From Rhynchonema sp. JSB1_4 (lineage: Eukaryota > Nematoda > Chromadorea > Monhysterida > Xyalidae): a stretch of DNA of 64,000 bases. Below the pieces are notes generated by a model that was given only the letters and a program-made list of their open reading frames with translations, had not been told where the DNA came from and did no database searches. The position numbers and the translations under genes are program-made. Location: positions 48,138 to 112,137 of the forward strand of contig JASAMV010006061.1 in assembly GCA_030248065.1 (NCBI GenBank). The letters are read 5' to 3'. How positions within the stretch are numbered: position 1 is the first letter of the stretch; each line of letters begins with the position of its first letter. Positions 1 through 13,615 of the stretch are shown here, one piece after another.

Positions 1-144
1 CTGAGCAAAGTGCTTTTTGGGTGCCCATTACACACTGTTTTCATATGTACAGTACACGGCCGGTGCATGAGGCGCATGTCAATACGAAAGAACGGTCTAA
101 TGCTCGCGTGAAACATCACAATATTCATCGGCCGCAATCATTAC

Positions 145-3100
145 CTGCATCTGCTGTCTTCGTTCCCTCTCGAGCCTGTCCATCTGTTCCTGTTCCGCTC
201 GAGTCTGTCTCTCCTCTTCGGCCTGGATTTCGAGTAGCGAACGCTGCAATTAGATACGATCGGCAGTGGAGTTTATCTTATAAGGGAACAGACCATTTTA
301 CCAAGTTTGTAGACACATGATCAACGGGAGTCTGCGTTTTCGGGCACCATAAAGAATATTCCCATTCACAATACGGAGAGGGGATTATTTAGGATACTTT
401 AGAAAAGCAATGGGTGAGTTTGCTTGTTGGTAGCAGACGATGTTGACGTTACTACCTTAGAAAAGGTACATTTGTTGAATCTCATGGGGACACAGCGTTT
501 CACTACATAGGGGCGGGTGACCACAAAGAGCAACTCAACTACATACAACAGCACATATAGTCCAACAACAGCTAATGCAGAATTTATGTCCACTGCGTTG
601 CCTGATCCGCCAAGCACATAACGCGTGATGCAACATTACAAGCACAGACAGGCAGTCAGCTTGTGTGTGTTGGCTGGCTGCGTGGGTGTGTTTATAATGT
701 TGCATCACGCGTTATGTGCTTGGCGGATCAGGCAACGCAGTGGACATAAATTCTGCATTAGCTGTTGTTGGACTATACCACACTGCGTGCTTTGTGCAAA
801 CTTCAAAATAACAAAGCAAACCCGCACCTGTTGTTGTGCGCTCGGTCCACCCCCGGCCGCAGCATTGGATTGTCGTTGTTGTTGCGACTCCATGTTCGGC
901 GCATTCGAATTGCCCCATGGCGCCGGTTTGGACTGTTGTTGTCTCAGATGCGCTCCACCCGGACCTGAGCGACGTGTGCACAAAGTCAATGGTATTCATT
1001 GTCAATAGCAGAAAGATAGCCCCCCGTATCCGTACACTTCATCAAAGAAAAAAGAATAAAAAGCACAGGCAGACTCTAATGTTTGTTCCAGGCTTGGCTC
1101 TGCTTTGTGCTCATCAGTGTCAAGCTTATCCATGTTTTAGGTTACGCTCTCTAGAGTTCGCCATTTAAGATGGTGACAGCCTGCGGTTTTCTTTCTCAAA
1201 ATGGCACCGCGTCTCCAAAAGATCGACGAAAAACAAAAACCAACCAGTCTGATTCCAACCAGTGGCCTCAGCTTCATGGGCGCCTCGTGAGAATAGCTCG
1301 GTCACCTGTAATAGCAACAATTGTCAATTTTATGAAATTTCCAGCAGACGTCATGGACGTTTAGTGGCATATTGGACAGACATAGTCACAAAATTAAAAA
1401 ATTATCTCACCCTAACCGTAATCCTTCTCGCTTCATTCGTCTGCTGTTGTTGTTGTTGTGTCACGCCCCAGGCACTCGTGCTGTGTTGTTGTTTATGTTG
1501 TTCTTCCAATAATTTACGCTGTTGTTGTCTTTGCATCTCGGCTTCGGCGGCGGCCTTTCTCGCGGCTTCCTGAACGGAAGAAAAATGTTTCAAAACAATG
1601 TTTTATTGTGATGAATCTGGCCCAAACACTGATTCAAATACGCCTGACACGTTACAAAATGGTTGAGGCATTTCCACAGCGTCGCTGAAGCACATTATTT
1701 TTTTGGAGCATCCACTGCTCAGTGGGAACACTTGAGTCAACCACATCCAAATAAGCCAAAAAGGAACACCCAACGCACAATTTGCTGCAATCGTGCCGCT
1801 TCGGCCGCAGCTGCTGCCTCGCGCTGACGTCGCTCCTGTTCTTCCTGCAAAAATCAGCAAATTTCGAAAATACAAGAATGTCGCCTGAACAATGACCGAA
1901 CCGATCCGATCACCAAGTTCGACATTTAGCGCTGAAACTAAGATTCCGAAGTCAAACAACAACAACAAGGTGATGTGAACTTGCCTGCTCCTTCTTGATC
2001 CGGGCAGCTTCGGCAGCCTGTCTTCGTCTGGCCTCCTCCTGCTCGATCACGCGCTGACGCTCGGCCTCACGCTCGATTTCTTCCTGAAAAAGCAGGCAAT
2101 GGGTTGGGCTCAGAAATTTCGCGTTTTTGGGTTATTGATACAATGGAGCGCGAAAGTGAATGAGACAAACCTTTCGTTGTCGTTCCATCTCTTGTATTCT
2201 GAGTTTCTGTAGTTCAACGCGTTGCTGCAAACGAAACATCAGATTATCATGGATTATGAGATTTGTTATCAAGTTTCTTGTATCATGGTTATGTTGAGTT
2301 TTGTTGATGCCACTTCTATACCTTCACTGCAAAATTCACTTGTTGTTTCCTTTACAATCATGCACACAACATTCCGCACACCTCTTTCTCCCTCTGCTCC
2401 TCCTGTGCGTCGGCGCCCCACAACGACGTCGCTGTTTTATTTACATTTTGTGTCGACGGCGTTACGGGTGTGCTGACCACTTCGAATGGGATGCGACCGC
2501 CGCGCTTGATCCAGTCGCCTTGAAAATTCAGGGCACTCGCATTTCACATAATAATGGTAGTCTTCCTGCTCTATACTAATACACTGTACAGCGAATAATT
2601 TAGGAAGACCATTTCCAAGTTACCGTTCCGAACGGTGAAAATTCCTTCATCACAGTAACCAAAAAATACTCCCATCAAAGCGCGCGCGTGTGTGTATGTT
2701 TGGGTTTAACATGCGTAGCATGATACAACGGTTAGACTGTACACGTACCCAGCGACAACGTAATATTATCGCGCTCGCGTCGCACGAACAGGTCCATTTT
2801 GAAATAACCAGCCGAGTACCAGGCGAACATTTGTTTCGTTTCGAACGGTCCTGCGTGAATGAAAAAAAGAATAAAGATTAAAAAAATAAACAAATAAAAA
2901 ATAAATAATAAAAATGTACAGGAAAAATAAGATCTCCAACCTCTCCAAGTGTTCGTCGGGTCGCGGTACCACCATTTATCTGACGCCAGCGCCATCCACT
3001 GCTAAAAATAGTTCGGTATTATTTTCCACTGCAGTAAGGGTGTTTGTCACCGCAAATGGAAACAGGACATTATGGCCGGTATCCAACTTTGTGAGCGGTT

Positions 3101-6100
3101 CAGTCCGGTCTTGCCGTGGTCACCACGACGTGACTTTGCTTTTCGAGAATATTTCAAGATTTACTGATGATGATACCGACTTCAACTTCTAGTCATCTGG
3201 GAACAACTTTTACGGTGATCGAACAATGGTACCGACAAACATCGAACTATCTCCAAGAAAACTTCACACAACCAAGCCAAAAACAGAATGGATCGATCAC
3301 AGAGTTTAAGTTTGCTAATGCGCAGATTATACCTGCTGCTGTGGCGGTTGCTGTGTATGTTGTTGTAACTGTGCTTGAGGTGCGATGGGTGCTTGTACCG
3401 TATTGGGTATCCTCGGCTGTTGTTGTTGTTGTTGCGTTGCCTGTTGTTGCAAGGCAGCTTGTGCCTGTGCCTGTTGAAGTGCAGCAGCCTGCGACAATGA
3501 GTAGTCATCAGTGAAATTGTTCTTACTGGGATAAGATACCTGAGAACATTTTAGCCTTTTGGTCTGTTTCGACAGAAAATTCCATAAAAACGGTTGACTA
3601 AGATCGCGGTTTCCAATAATCGCTGGCATCAGACTTTAAAACAGGACAGGTGTGAGAGGATAACAACAAAGTACACCCGAAAGTATTCGAGTTGGAAAGC
3701 ACAATCAAGAAATCAACAAACCTGCTGTGCAGCTTTCTGTTGTTGTTGTTGTTGTTGTTGTTGTTGCTGCTGCTGTTGTTGTTGTTGTAGTAACGCGTAC
3801 ATGCTGGCCTGTTGTTGTGTGGGCGTGGTGGCTGTCGGCTGTTGACTGACGGGCGGCGCTGGTTGCTGCTGAGAAAATAATGAGTTTCGATAACTTTTTT
3901 GTAGCTGGGAGATTCGTGAAATTCTTTTCCAACAAAACAAAACTTGGGAATTTTTCGACAAAACAAAACAAAGAAAATAGCAACATATATGCCCAAATAT
4001 AGTGATGGGTGCGGACAAAACAGCGGGCTGTCCATAAACCCGAGATTTTGATTAAGTCCCGACAAATTCTGGCTGATTGTTTACTTGTCAACGCAAGTCG
4101 TCAACTCCAGTAGTCAACTCAAGCAGCTGTGAATGAGCGCGAGAAATACAACGTACACATGACATTGGGGCTGAGGTGACGTTGACGACATCAACCAACA
4201 CAAACCCAAATTCTTCTCTTTTCTTTCACAGCAATGTTTGTTCAAGGCTGAAAGCCGGGCAACTGAACCCACACCAAACTCACTCCAATAGTCGTGTGCA
4301 TCTGATTAACATTGCCCACTGCCATGCCTCTGCCTCGGCCCATCACGGGCTGTTGTTGTTGTTCAGGCTGGTGCTGTTGTTGTTGTGGACGTTGTTGTTG
4401 TTGCTGTTGATATCCACCTTGCAACATCAGGGCAGCGGTTGTGGACACCTGTTGCGACGCGGGTTGTGTGGTCGACGCTTTCATTTGCTGGAAACAAACA
4501 ACACTGGAAATAATATTCATATCTGCGGTACCATGCCATTCTCATAAAAGCATCCACGTCAAACTTTGTCCGATGCTCCCTCCCTACCACAAAAGGAACC
4601 AAACGAAACATGTGCTTACCTGAGGTGCGATGCCAACAGCAGCAAGCATGGACGTGACTACTTCGGTCGACTGCAGACCTTTGCCCCGACCCATGCCCTG
4701 AATCGGGGTCGAACCGGGTACATAGCCGGGCATGACTGATTGTGGGGCCTGCAACGAACAGTAAAGCAATTTATGCGATAACAAACAGCTTACATAGTCA
4801 GCTACAAGCAAGTGAGCGAGATTCTACTCTTTGTTCATTTGAGGACACGGTTTTTTGCCATTTTACTGGCTCACTGCGCCAAAGAATTTGAAATGAGCCG
4901 GGAGAATTTCACGGAGACAATACCTTTACAGTGACCCGAGTCAGTGGCTCATTTTATGGTAAAAAAACCCTACTTGAGAATCAAAGTGTGGTTAACTCTA
5001 GGCCTGAGGCAAATATTAAAGGCAGCGACCGATGAAAAGGTGACCGCTGCTTTTTGTGCCCCGCTGGCTCTACACGTACGTGCACCCCGTTCAATCCCTG
5101 TAATCCCACCTGTTGTTGTTGTTGAGGATTCTGAGTGTTTGCAAATACTTGTGGTCGAACGCGCTGTTGCTGCGGCTGGAGAGGGACGCCGGAAGTGGAA
5201 TCCTGCAATGATCTTTGCTTGGTTATCAACTGGCTCAAAGTGCAAAAAAACAATAATCAAGTATCGCGGCAATCATTGTGGGCGAAGTATTTTTACGCAG
5301 CGTAAAATTACTGCGCCAATTTTTCAAACAAAAAACTATCAATTTTCATTCTGAACAACCAAAGCAACATCATACATCGTCGAAATCCTTCAACAGATCA
5401 ATCGCGTTCTTTCTGAACTGCGCAAACTCATCGGGCGAATTCGATTGTCGTTGACCAAGCGCCGGCTTGTTCGTGTCTGCGCCCGGTCGTGGCTGTTGAC
5501 TGTTCACTGATGATGTGACCGGGACTGGTGCTCGCGATGGCTGTTGTTGTTGCGGCGACGGTGGTTGATGACTCTGAAATGAGCAATATATTTACATGCA
5601 CAATAAACGGGCGCAGACGGGGAATTCTATCCGAGATTCACTGCGTCTTTAGATAGAACCAGAAATAGCACCTGTAAACGGCGCGACTCGGCAATGGATA
5701 TCGCGTAAACAAAACTAAACCTCGAAACAAACAGACAAACGAACAAGCGCACCATCTGCGACGGCTGTGCCTCATCAGCCACTGCCTGTCTCAACAGTCC
5801 GCCGTCTTGTGCGCCCGCGGATCGCATCAACGCATCCACGGACATTGGCACCGACGGCTGTTGTTGTTGTTGTTGACTGTCACCACTGACACTGCGTTCT
5901 TTGTGTTGCGCTGCGGATGTGCCCGTCTGCAAGCAAGGCAGTCAACCGTATTCACATTGTTATAAATAGGATGCACTTATTCTGGGTATGTGTGGCGTAT
6001 CGAAATTTACCAATGCTGTCCACCCGATCTGAGGTGACACTCTACAGCGCAACAGCGGAACACTCTGTGTTTTTCACCACAGTTATAGTCTCTAATTTGC

Positions 6101-9100
6101 CGTTAACCTCGTAATGGTTACTCAATACTGTGGATGTTCTTCACAGAGACAAAAATGGCCGGCCCCGATTATGTCATTACAAGGATAGCAGGCTGTATTA
6201 TCGAGAAAGTTGGGCTTTGACTTCAGGACTAATTTTTTAGTCAACGGTGGTCGTCAACGCAAACAGGCAAAAGCAGCCCTGAAGGAGAGTGTATATCTGC
6301 GTTGACCACATGAATATGAGCCGACGTCAGAATTCGACACGCACGTTGCACACATGAATGCGTTGTGAAATTGTGACACAACCATTACAAGTACGAATTG
6401 ACACCAGCAGCCCAATTTTTAGTTGTAAACAAAGAATTCCAGCTGCACGGTTCTATTTTAACAAGCAGAAAACCGCAAGTGCGCACCTTTTTCTCTCCGT
6501 CTGACTTTGTCGGAGTCGGTGACTGTGTACGTTCACGCTGCAAGGTTCAGCAGTCTCACAAAACTAAAATTATTACTGGGACCAACGTTACCGGTACCAA
6601 ACTTGGTGATCGCATCAGATCAGATTAGACTTTGGCCACCTGACTACTGTATCAAGATTTCGACACGGGAGGAAAGATGCTAGCTAGCCATCTGGGACAG
6701 CAACCAAGTAAATTTCAGGAGCGGGATGGCCACAACTTTCGCAAACCAATGTGAAAAAACACGTTTTTCCCATTTTTTTGGATCGCATAGCTCTATCTGG
6801 CGCCTTGGGTGGTACGGAATTTGGTGGCTCGAGATCCCCAAGCGCGCCCGATCCCACCCCAACTAGAACACTGCGGGCCGATTCCGGGTCCAACCCGATC
6901 ATCAAGCATGTCACCGGTGGCGTGTCACGCCACATTCTAATGTTTCATCCGCGTACTGTACCTCTTCCTGTTCCATCAGATTCTCCATCACTTCATCGTC
7001 ATACTCGGCGTCTTCGTCATTCATCCATTCGGGCATAGGCTCCGACTGAAAAAAACAGACACGAACGGACAATAAACTGAACCATATAGCGCAAAGGTAG
7101 ATCGTAATTTACACTTTTCTTTTTGTGAATTTGAAAGTGACAATTATCACGACAATAATAAAGGCGCACGACGTGGAGCCCGCCCCGACCACCTGGTTTA
7201 TATGTGAGAATGTGTTCTGGCTTCCTAGCAAACCCGCCCGACTCTCATGGTGGAAAAATGGCATACCGATATGCCGGAGTCAACTTCATTCGACAACATG
7301 CTTGCAGTTTCTAGCCGGCGTGTAACCCACAAAAATCGACAATGCAACTAACTATCTACCATACATCCATGTTTACGTACGAGCCGTGTCAATGCATTGG
7401 GCACTGAATTATACATATTAGTATACCTGTCTGCCCCACCGTCCGCCACTCGAGCTCCACACCCTGCCCGGTGTCCCGGATGCGCCACTGGGTGCTGGTC
7501 TGGCACCGGACGGGGGTGTGCCACCCGGTTGACCGGTCTGTTCACTCTCACTGCGCAGACGGCCACGTGGACGGTCTGTAGTTGTGGGCAGGGTGGGGTT
7601 TACTTCTCCAAATATTACCTGGTGCAACTTGCATCTAACCTCCTATTTTTCAGGTGCAAGTTTGAAATTTTAGCTGCAAGCACAATTTTTGCCAAAAAAC
7701 CACAAATTCGTTGTTTTTGTTTGGTGTTGTGCTTGCATGTAGTTTATTTGTTCTAAACGGCATAATAAAGCAAACACACAGCAGAATACGCTATTCATGA
7801 CCAACTGTAGAGGCTTAAATTGCTACCTTTTATATTGGGATCAGGATGGATAAAATTAGGTGAGGTGATCACTGTGGTTGAAAATCATTGCTACGAAAAG
7901 CGCACCACAACTTGCTGCCAAAATGGGGTTTAAAATTACAACGTAAATGCAGGCATAACACGTTTTATTTTTCGTTCTCGATTGCAGTATGAATCAACGA
8001 ATTTAATGAGTGGTCGGAGAAATACACATTTTCTCTTTCTTGGAAGTCCGAGAACCGACCGGAATTAAATTAAAATTCAGACCGTGCACGCATACCTCTG
8101 GGATCAGCCGGATTGTAGAGTCCCTGCGCGCGTGGATTGAAAGCAGCGCCGCGTGACGATGTGGCACCGCCACCACGAGCTGACGTCACACTGCCACCAC
8201 GACCACCGCCGCGGGGATAACCTGCGCGTCAATGTAATCGTCAGTGAAAGTGAAACACGAATGTGCAACATTATTTAGTGATTTTCGTCAATTGCCCAGC
8301 CAGCAGGAGCGCAACAGATCTCTTATAAACAGCCCTCAGGCAGGCAAATTTCACCCTTCTTAAAAAAACACCAAATATTGCCACCCAAAGACCGACCCGA
8401 CCTTGCTGCCAGCCAGTGGTGTCGTTGGGAAATCAAAAAGTCAGGATACCGGATACCAAAACCACGGGACACCCAAAATCCAACATTTTCCGATACCGAA
8501 CACCCAAAAGAAAAAAATCTCGGATAACAGAGGGGTTCCCCTTAAAAAATCTCGGATACCCTGGGGATTGTTCAAAAAAGTGATTTTTTAGAGGAAAATT
8601 GAGCAAAACCGGTGTTGAAAGCGTAAAAATGGTCATTTTGGTGTAATGTTTGAGTTAGCAAGCGATTTTGAGCAGTCAGGATACCGGATACTCCTGGCCC
8701 TGGGTGAAAAAAGCAACATACAGGGTACTTGCGGGGAAACCCTCCCCCATGGGTTTTTAGACACTTTTTAGGTGCAATTTGCACCTAAAATTTCAGAATT
8801 GCACTTAAAAAATGGAGGTTAGGTGCAACTTGCACCCAGATTTTTCATACATTGTTCATAAAACAAAATTCTAGGTGCAAGTTGCACCTAAAATTTGACA
8901 TATTAGGCGCAAGTTGCACCCAGTAAATTTTGAAAAAACTATGCCCTCCCCTCTCCCCACCCCACAACGACACCACTGATGCCGGCCAGGTGCATCCTCC
9001 TCCACTGCAGAGGGGACTGATAAAGAGCATCAATGGCTATTGTCCCAAACCCAATCAAATCGATAATGAGACGCACTGCCGAATCGTGACTGCGTGTCGT

Positions 9101-11078
9101 TGTGTGCACTCGGGGGCATCGACCCGCCCCTGCCCACGCCGCCCCGGTACGTTGTACGACCGCGACCTTCGTTCCACGACGGCTGCAAGTAAAACAGGGC
9201 TCGATGGTATTATTATTATTATTATTATTATTACCATGGTGGATAAAACTGGATAACTTTCAATAACTATCTGGCCCACTATGGTCGGTCGTCAACTTAT
9301 CCTCGGTCATTTTTTCAATTTCCATTTACGACGAGGAAGTGCATGATTCAGCACGGTCGAGACTGTTTTGTCAGAAGCATAAGAGAACCATTTGTATGCT
9401 GTTGAAATTTTGCTGTTGCAAAAATTTTCAGCATCACTCATAACGTAAGTCAACACAAGTCCGCAGTCAATCCTTGCGCACAAATACTCTTCCCAAAGTC
9501 ATACTCCAGCCAACCAAAACAACAAGCGCACCTGAAAACTACTCGGCGCCCTGCCCTGCGGTCCCATTCCGTCCAACGTGCTGAGTCCGCTGGCACCACC
9601 AACTGACGGATGTCGTTCGCTCTGGTTCAACGCAGACATCGCTTTCGATGAGTTCACACCGAATTGCAGCAGACGCTGTGGGATGGGAAAATATTTGAGT
9701 TCAGATTCAAAGATTTGTGCGGTCCTTGGTACGGACAGGGAATGTCAGCATACCGTTGTCCCGATTTCAAGAGGGAATACGTTTATCCGCACTCAGGGGA
9801 GGGAAAGCCCCAACTTGGCGTAAAAATTCCGTTTGGACATAATCCGAAAATGTAGTGCTTTATTGGAAAAACTTTGCCATGAACGTAAACAATCGAGGCG
9901 AGCCTGAGCTCTGGTTGGCTGGGGCAAGATGGCAACTTCCAGCGCGCTGACCTAATTTGTCTGTGTGAAAACGCAAACGACAACGGTTTTTAACATGTGC
10001 TGAAATGATATTTTTGGGCGCTCATGCTCGCGTAGAACTTTTTGACGATTCTGTATGACCTGAGAAGTGTCTATTTTGGGCAAAAATACCGACGGCGCAC
10101 CTGAAAATGCAGCAAAAGAAAAAAATGCACGTAAAGGCTAAATTTTTCATCGCAAGATTTTCATCAAAACACCCCCACGTCCCACAATACATTTTCCGTG
10201 TCGTTGTACTCCTGCACGCACACCGGATGTTGATGTACGGCGACGAAAAAGCCGACTTGAGTGAAATTCTGCTCGAGCACAATTGGCGACTCGTAGCCAT
10301 TCGGGGGACAGAAGGCCAACAGTTCCTCGCGGCCGTATCTGAGAACAAATTGGATGCTGTAGTTGGGTTTTTCGAGCAATAAGACTGCTCGAGAGGCCCT
10401 TTTAGGAGGTCAATTGGCGCGAGGCGTTCGGCGGACCGACGAGGCCTGGCACATTGCCCGTCTGCGAAAACATTGTGGTGAATACCCAAATGAAAAAAAA
10501 TGAATATCAACTTTTGAAACATTCGGGAACAGACGCACGTGCAACTTGCCAGCCAGCAAGGCAGTTGTGCAGAATGTTTCAGAACATTGCGCGTCATTAC
10601 CGTTCAGGTTCAGAACTTGACATTGACTAGTGGGCGAAAATTACCATTTTTGTCCTGGCGAACGAAACGTTTCCCTTAATTTTTGATGAAACACTTTTTC
10701 AGATTTGATCACAAGTAAAAAAAAACGGGATGTGAAAAATATGCAAGATGTCGGAACATTCTCAATTGGTTTTCTGCGCTACAATCTTCGAGGGAACAAA
10801 GAAACCGACGTTTTTGCGTCAGTTCGTGAAAAGCTAAAATTTTCGACACATTTTCAAAACAAACTCCAAGGTGCAAATAGTTGATAAAAAAACCAATTCT
10901 TAATGCACATTTTCCTCCAAACATGCTGCTGTGCTGGTCACCTGTTTTTGGCGAGTATCGGCTGTGACATCTGTTGACTGTTGGCAGCGCCACCCTTGTC
11001 CAGCGTCTGTGACGGTTGTTCGCCCCCGGCGGCACGGAACGGCGGTGGGCCGCCCTTGGTGTACGAATTGCTGTTCAT
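145..11078 (-). CDS. GIGYF: GIGYF-family translational repressor (GRB10-interacting GYF protein), C-terminus outside the window
   Basis: GIGYF proteins bridge the cap-binding protein 4EHP to mRNA-bound regulators and repress translation in the cytoplasm. Exons, N to C: 11078-10942, 10338-10224, 9675-9532, 9182-9077, 8221-8096, 7575-7427, 7045-6962, 5926-5753, 5573-5376, 5202-5110, 4748-4620, 4487-4284, 3868-3722, 3488-3333, 3001-2941, 2850-2749, 2518-2382, 2224-2171, 2083-1985, 1844-1779, 1569-1411, 964-828, 243-145 (about 958 codons). Visible in order: the 4EHP-binding motif YGREELL straddling exons 1/2; RGG-rich exons 9182-8096; the PEW motif with acidic tail in 7045-6962 (DDX6-binding position in relatives); eight polyglutamine/proline exons; the GYF domain (KWWYRDP, GPFETKQMFAWYSAGYF, then an RIPF motif); a charged coiled coil; AWG/PWG motifs and SLLEIQ. 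Polyglutamine lies before the GYF domain as well as after it, more than I recall in vertebrate proteins. Junction 1411/964 does not agree in phase, so a small exon or another acceptor is missing. The start is the first ATG in frame with the 4EHP motif. Confidence 0.93.
1980..1985 (-). other. non-canonical GC-AG intron donor in GIGYF
   Basis: The coiled-coil exon 2083-1985 ends ...GAGCAG followed by GCAAGT instead of GTAAGT. The next exon (1844-1779) continues in phase 0 with the same Glu/Arg-rich coiled coil. GC-AG introns make up a minor class in animals and normally have otherwise perfect donor consensus, as here. Confidence 0.7.
3722..3868 (-). repeat. long polyglutamine tract encoded in a GIGYF exon
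   Basis: Plus-strand TTG/CTG triplets run across roughly 3739-3789 and encode about 17 consecutive glutamines on the minus strand, mixed CAA and CAG. The tract is inside a 49-codon exon with open phase on both sides. Further Q-runs sit in the exons at 3333-3488, 4284-4487, 5110-5202, 5376-5573 and 5753-5926, so the whole stretch before the GYF domain is a low-complexity Q/P region. Confidence 0.85.
8414..8978. mobile_element. hAT-like non-autonomous element in a GIGYF intron
   Basis: The ends are inverted: CAGTGGTGTCGTTG at 8414 and its complement closing at 8978. Flanks CTGCCAGC (8406-8413) and ATGCCGGC (8979-8986) match at 6 of 8 positions, an eroded 8-bp target duplication. The interior contains several copies of AGGTGCAACTTGCACC-type palindromes (8760-8930). 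The same palindrome appears at 7620-7640 in the neighbouring intron. No coding capacity. Confidence 0.7.
9208..9232 (+). repeat. (ATT)n microsatellite
   Basis: About eight perfect ATT repeats in the intron just upstream (on the minus strand) of the GIGYF exon 9077-9182. Confidence 0.9.
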
Positions 11079-12342
11079 CCTGCGAAACGGCGTATGAAAA
11101 ATGATGAAAATAGATTGTGACATGACATTCTAAATTTGTTCACTTTCTACAACTGAATTGTTTCTGTTCTCAATTCACTATTAGCTCTGGGAAATGACTT
11201 CATCGGCAAAATACTGATGTGACGGATAGGGATAGGATAATCTCTCAGAACCAGGCGGATCGGAATCATTACATTTTCAGCTATTCAATCAGCTGCTATT
11301 TTTGTGTGACAAAACAAACACTAATTCCGTTCGTCAAATTGAACGCAAAGTAATAAAGAATCGCAATTGAACAACAAACAAAAAAGGAAAAAAGGCAGAT
11401 CAAACGCACCACGACGGATTGAAACTCATTCGCGAGGACGGATGCTCGGAGATGGCAGTAGACATTGCTGTGCTTGACATTTGGTTGGTGATAATGGATC
11501 AAATGCAACGTTTCCAGATTAATCCACGGACTTGCGAACCCAATTAACGACGACGCGATCCACCAAAGTTCAAGATTAATAATAATTGCAGAAATAATAA
11601 TATCAGAATCAAAGTCAGTCGCGTAAAACAATATATTGTTGTATGAATATGACTTGGTTTCGGGCAGATATCACAGATTGTTGAAGGGAGCGAATATATT
11701 ATAGGGGCAGACGTTTCCTGTATCGTTCAGCCGTTTTTTCTCGAAAGTTCGGTCAGCGTTACTTGACGGTGGACCGTTGTTTTTCGGCGTCAAAGACAAA
11801 CGCGGCGGAGGAAGAAAATGTTCAGTCAGCGGGAGACGAATATCGTCTGAGCAGGAATTGGTCAGCAAAAAAACGAATAACAGTAGACCGAAGATTACAA
11901 TATAATCGATTCGATGCGCACGAGATCGAAATCCTGAGTATTTTTGGGTATTAGTCGAGTAGCGGCCCAATGTTTGGGTCACCACAACGTGAAATGATGA
12001 GGAATTTTGTACTCGTATTTATCCGACGACGATTGATTGGCAATGATGCAGTTCTATTTTCAGTTTGACTGTTTTATTCAGGTTCTCTTTCGCAATTTTC
12101 TTCAAATCCTCCTGTTAAATTCAATTTGCTGTTGCTGTTGGCTGTTATTGTGCGCTGTGCGGCGTTTTTTGTCTTTTTTCTGAAAAATAAACAGAAAAAG
12201 ACAGTTGGCGAACCAAAACTACCGTATTGTCGTGTCGGCAACAGAACCCCCCGCGCCCCCGCCCAAAACTGGCCCCCACCCAATAATAGAACCCCTTAGG
12301 TAAACTGGACCGAGTGAAAAAGTAGAATCCCCATCCCCACCC

Positions 12343-12702
12343 ACTGGTGTAGCTGGGGGGTGAGTGGGGGGAACCCCCAGGGTTGACGCTCCATCCTGGT
12401 GCAGTAGGTAGGTCGCCGTCCCCCGGCAGGTACAGTAAGTTCCTATTTTTGGCTCAAATCGGCATAAAATCGGTATTTTTCACTCCAAATAGGCGAAAAA
12501 TCGCGCGCGAAAATAGCGTCAAAAATGTCAATTTTGGGTTCGAAATGTGTTGACGATAGATAGATTGCTCCCAGAATTTGTTGACGATAGATAGATTTGC
12601 CCATAAGTGTTGACGATAGATAAATGAATTTGGTGGGACCCCCACCCCCCCCCCCCCCCGCAAGTACTACTCTGCCCTCCCCTTCCCCCCAGCCACACGC
12701 CG
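12343..12702. mobile_element. compound inverted-repeat element (GTGTAGCTGG family with an internal second insertion)
   Basis: The left end CACTGGTGTAGCTGGGG is answered by CCCCAGCCACAC near 12690-12700. Inside, from about 12430 to 12676, lies a second family characterised by repeated TGTTGACGATAGATAGAT blocks and ending AAGTACTACTCTG. The same nesting partners recur at 42.6-43.0 kb and 44.9-45.5 kb. The exact limits of the outer copy are uncertain because its ends are degraded. Confidence 0.5.
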
Positions 12703-12741
12703 GGCCGAGGTTACCGGACGGCCCGATCCTAATCTCTGCTC

Positions 12742-13164
12742 CAGAGGTGGGAATCGGGCCGGGTGACCTCGGCCCGGCCCGGTCCGACAGTTCGGGCCGG
12801 GAAGTCCGGCCCGGCCCGACCGACATTGAAAAAAGTCGGCCCGGCGCGGCCCGATTTTTTTCGGCCCGATTTTTTCTGGTGATATTTTGAAGAGAATTTC
12901 TTGGTGCAAAAATTACAGTTTTTTGTTTAAATACCTGAAAATCATAGAAGTCGGTCCTAAGCTGCTGAATCGCAAGAAATTTTGGCTAATTTACCACAAA
13001 AAGTCCATCGAATTTCAATAAAAAATCGTGACTTTTTGTGGTAAATTAGCCAAAATTTCTTGCGATTCAGCAGCTTAGGACCGACATTGTCGGGCCTTTT
13101 GGGCCGACCATCCCGGCCCGGCCCGACATTCCGAAAAGCCGGCCCGGCCCGATTCCCACCTCTG
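12742..13164. mobile_element. hAT-type MITE with a long internal hairpin
   Basis: Terminal repeats CAGAGGTGGGAATCGGGCC / complement, with a perfect 8-bp target duplication CTCTGCTC at 12734-12741 and 13165-13172. GGCCCGG repeats fill the subterminal zones. The centre is a near-perfect palindrome: roughly 12949-13010 pairs with 13028-13085 around a short loop. No open frame of note. GGCCCG-rich stretches at 49.9-50.5 kb may be relatives. Confidence 0.88.
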
Positions 13165-13186
13165 CTCTGCTCCCAATCCCTCCCAA

Positions 13187-13615
13187 CAGTGTAGTGGCTG
13201 GAGGGTGGGGATTCCCCCCTGGTAGGTACCTTGCAACCACCCCTTGGGGGGATGGGGGGAAGGGTAGGTACCTTGCAGTTGCAACCACCCCGGAGGGTAC
13301 CTTGCAAGTTGCAACTATCAGTTTATGGTTTTTATAGGCAAAAATCGGTGTTTTTCGACCTCAAAACCCCAAAAATCGCAAATCTCCATATAATAGGTAT
13401 TTTAGGGAAATTTTCGGCCAAAATGCAAAAAAGTACCAATTTTTCGGCAAAATTTGCAGTATAATGCATGCAAAAAAACACCCTTTTTTCGGACCTCAGG
13501 GGCACCTTGCAACCTCCCGTAGGCTGGGTAGGGGACTGTAGGGGGGTACCTTGCAACCATCTGGATCCATCCCCCCCCAAGGGTACCTTGCAACCATTTG
13601 CCTGCCACTACACTG
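13187..13615. mobile_element. hAT-type MITE, CAGTGTAGTGGCTGG family
   Basis: Ends CAGTGTAGTGGCTGG and CCTGCCACTACACTG are inverted. The 8-bp duplication CCTCCCAA is perfect (13179-13186 and 13616-13623). Internal GGTACCTTGCAACCA blocks repeat on both sides. Close copies lie at 52319-52749 and, shortened, at 44479-44872 and 45125-45384. Confidence 0.9.
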
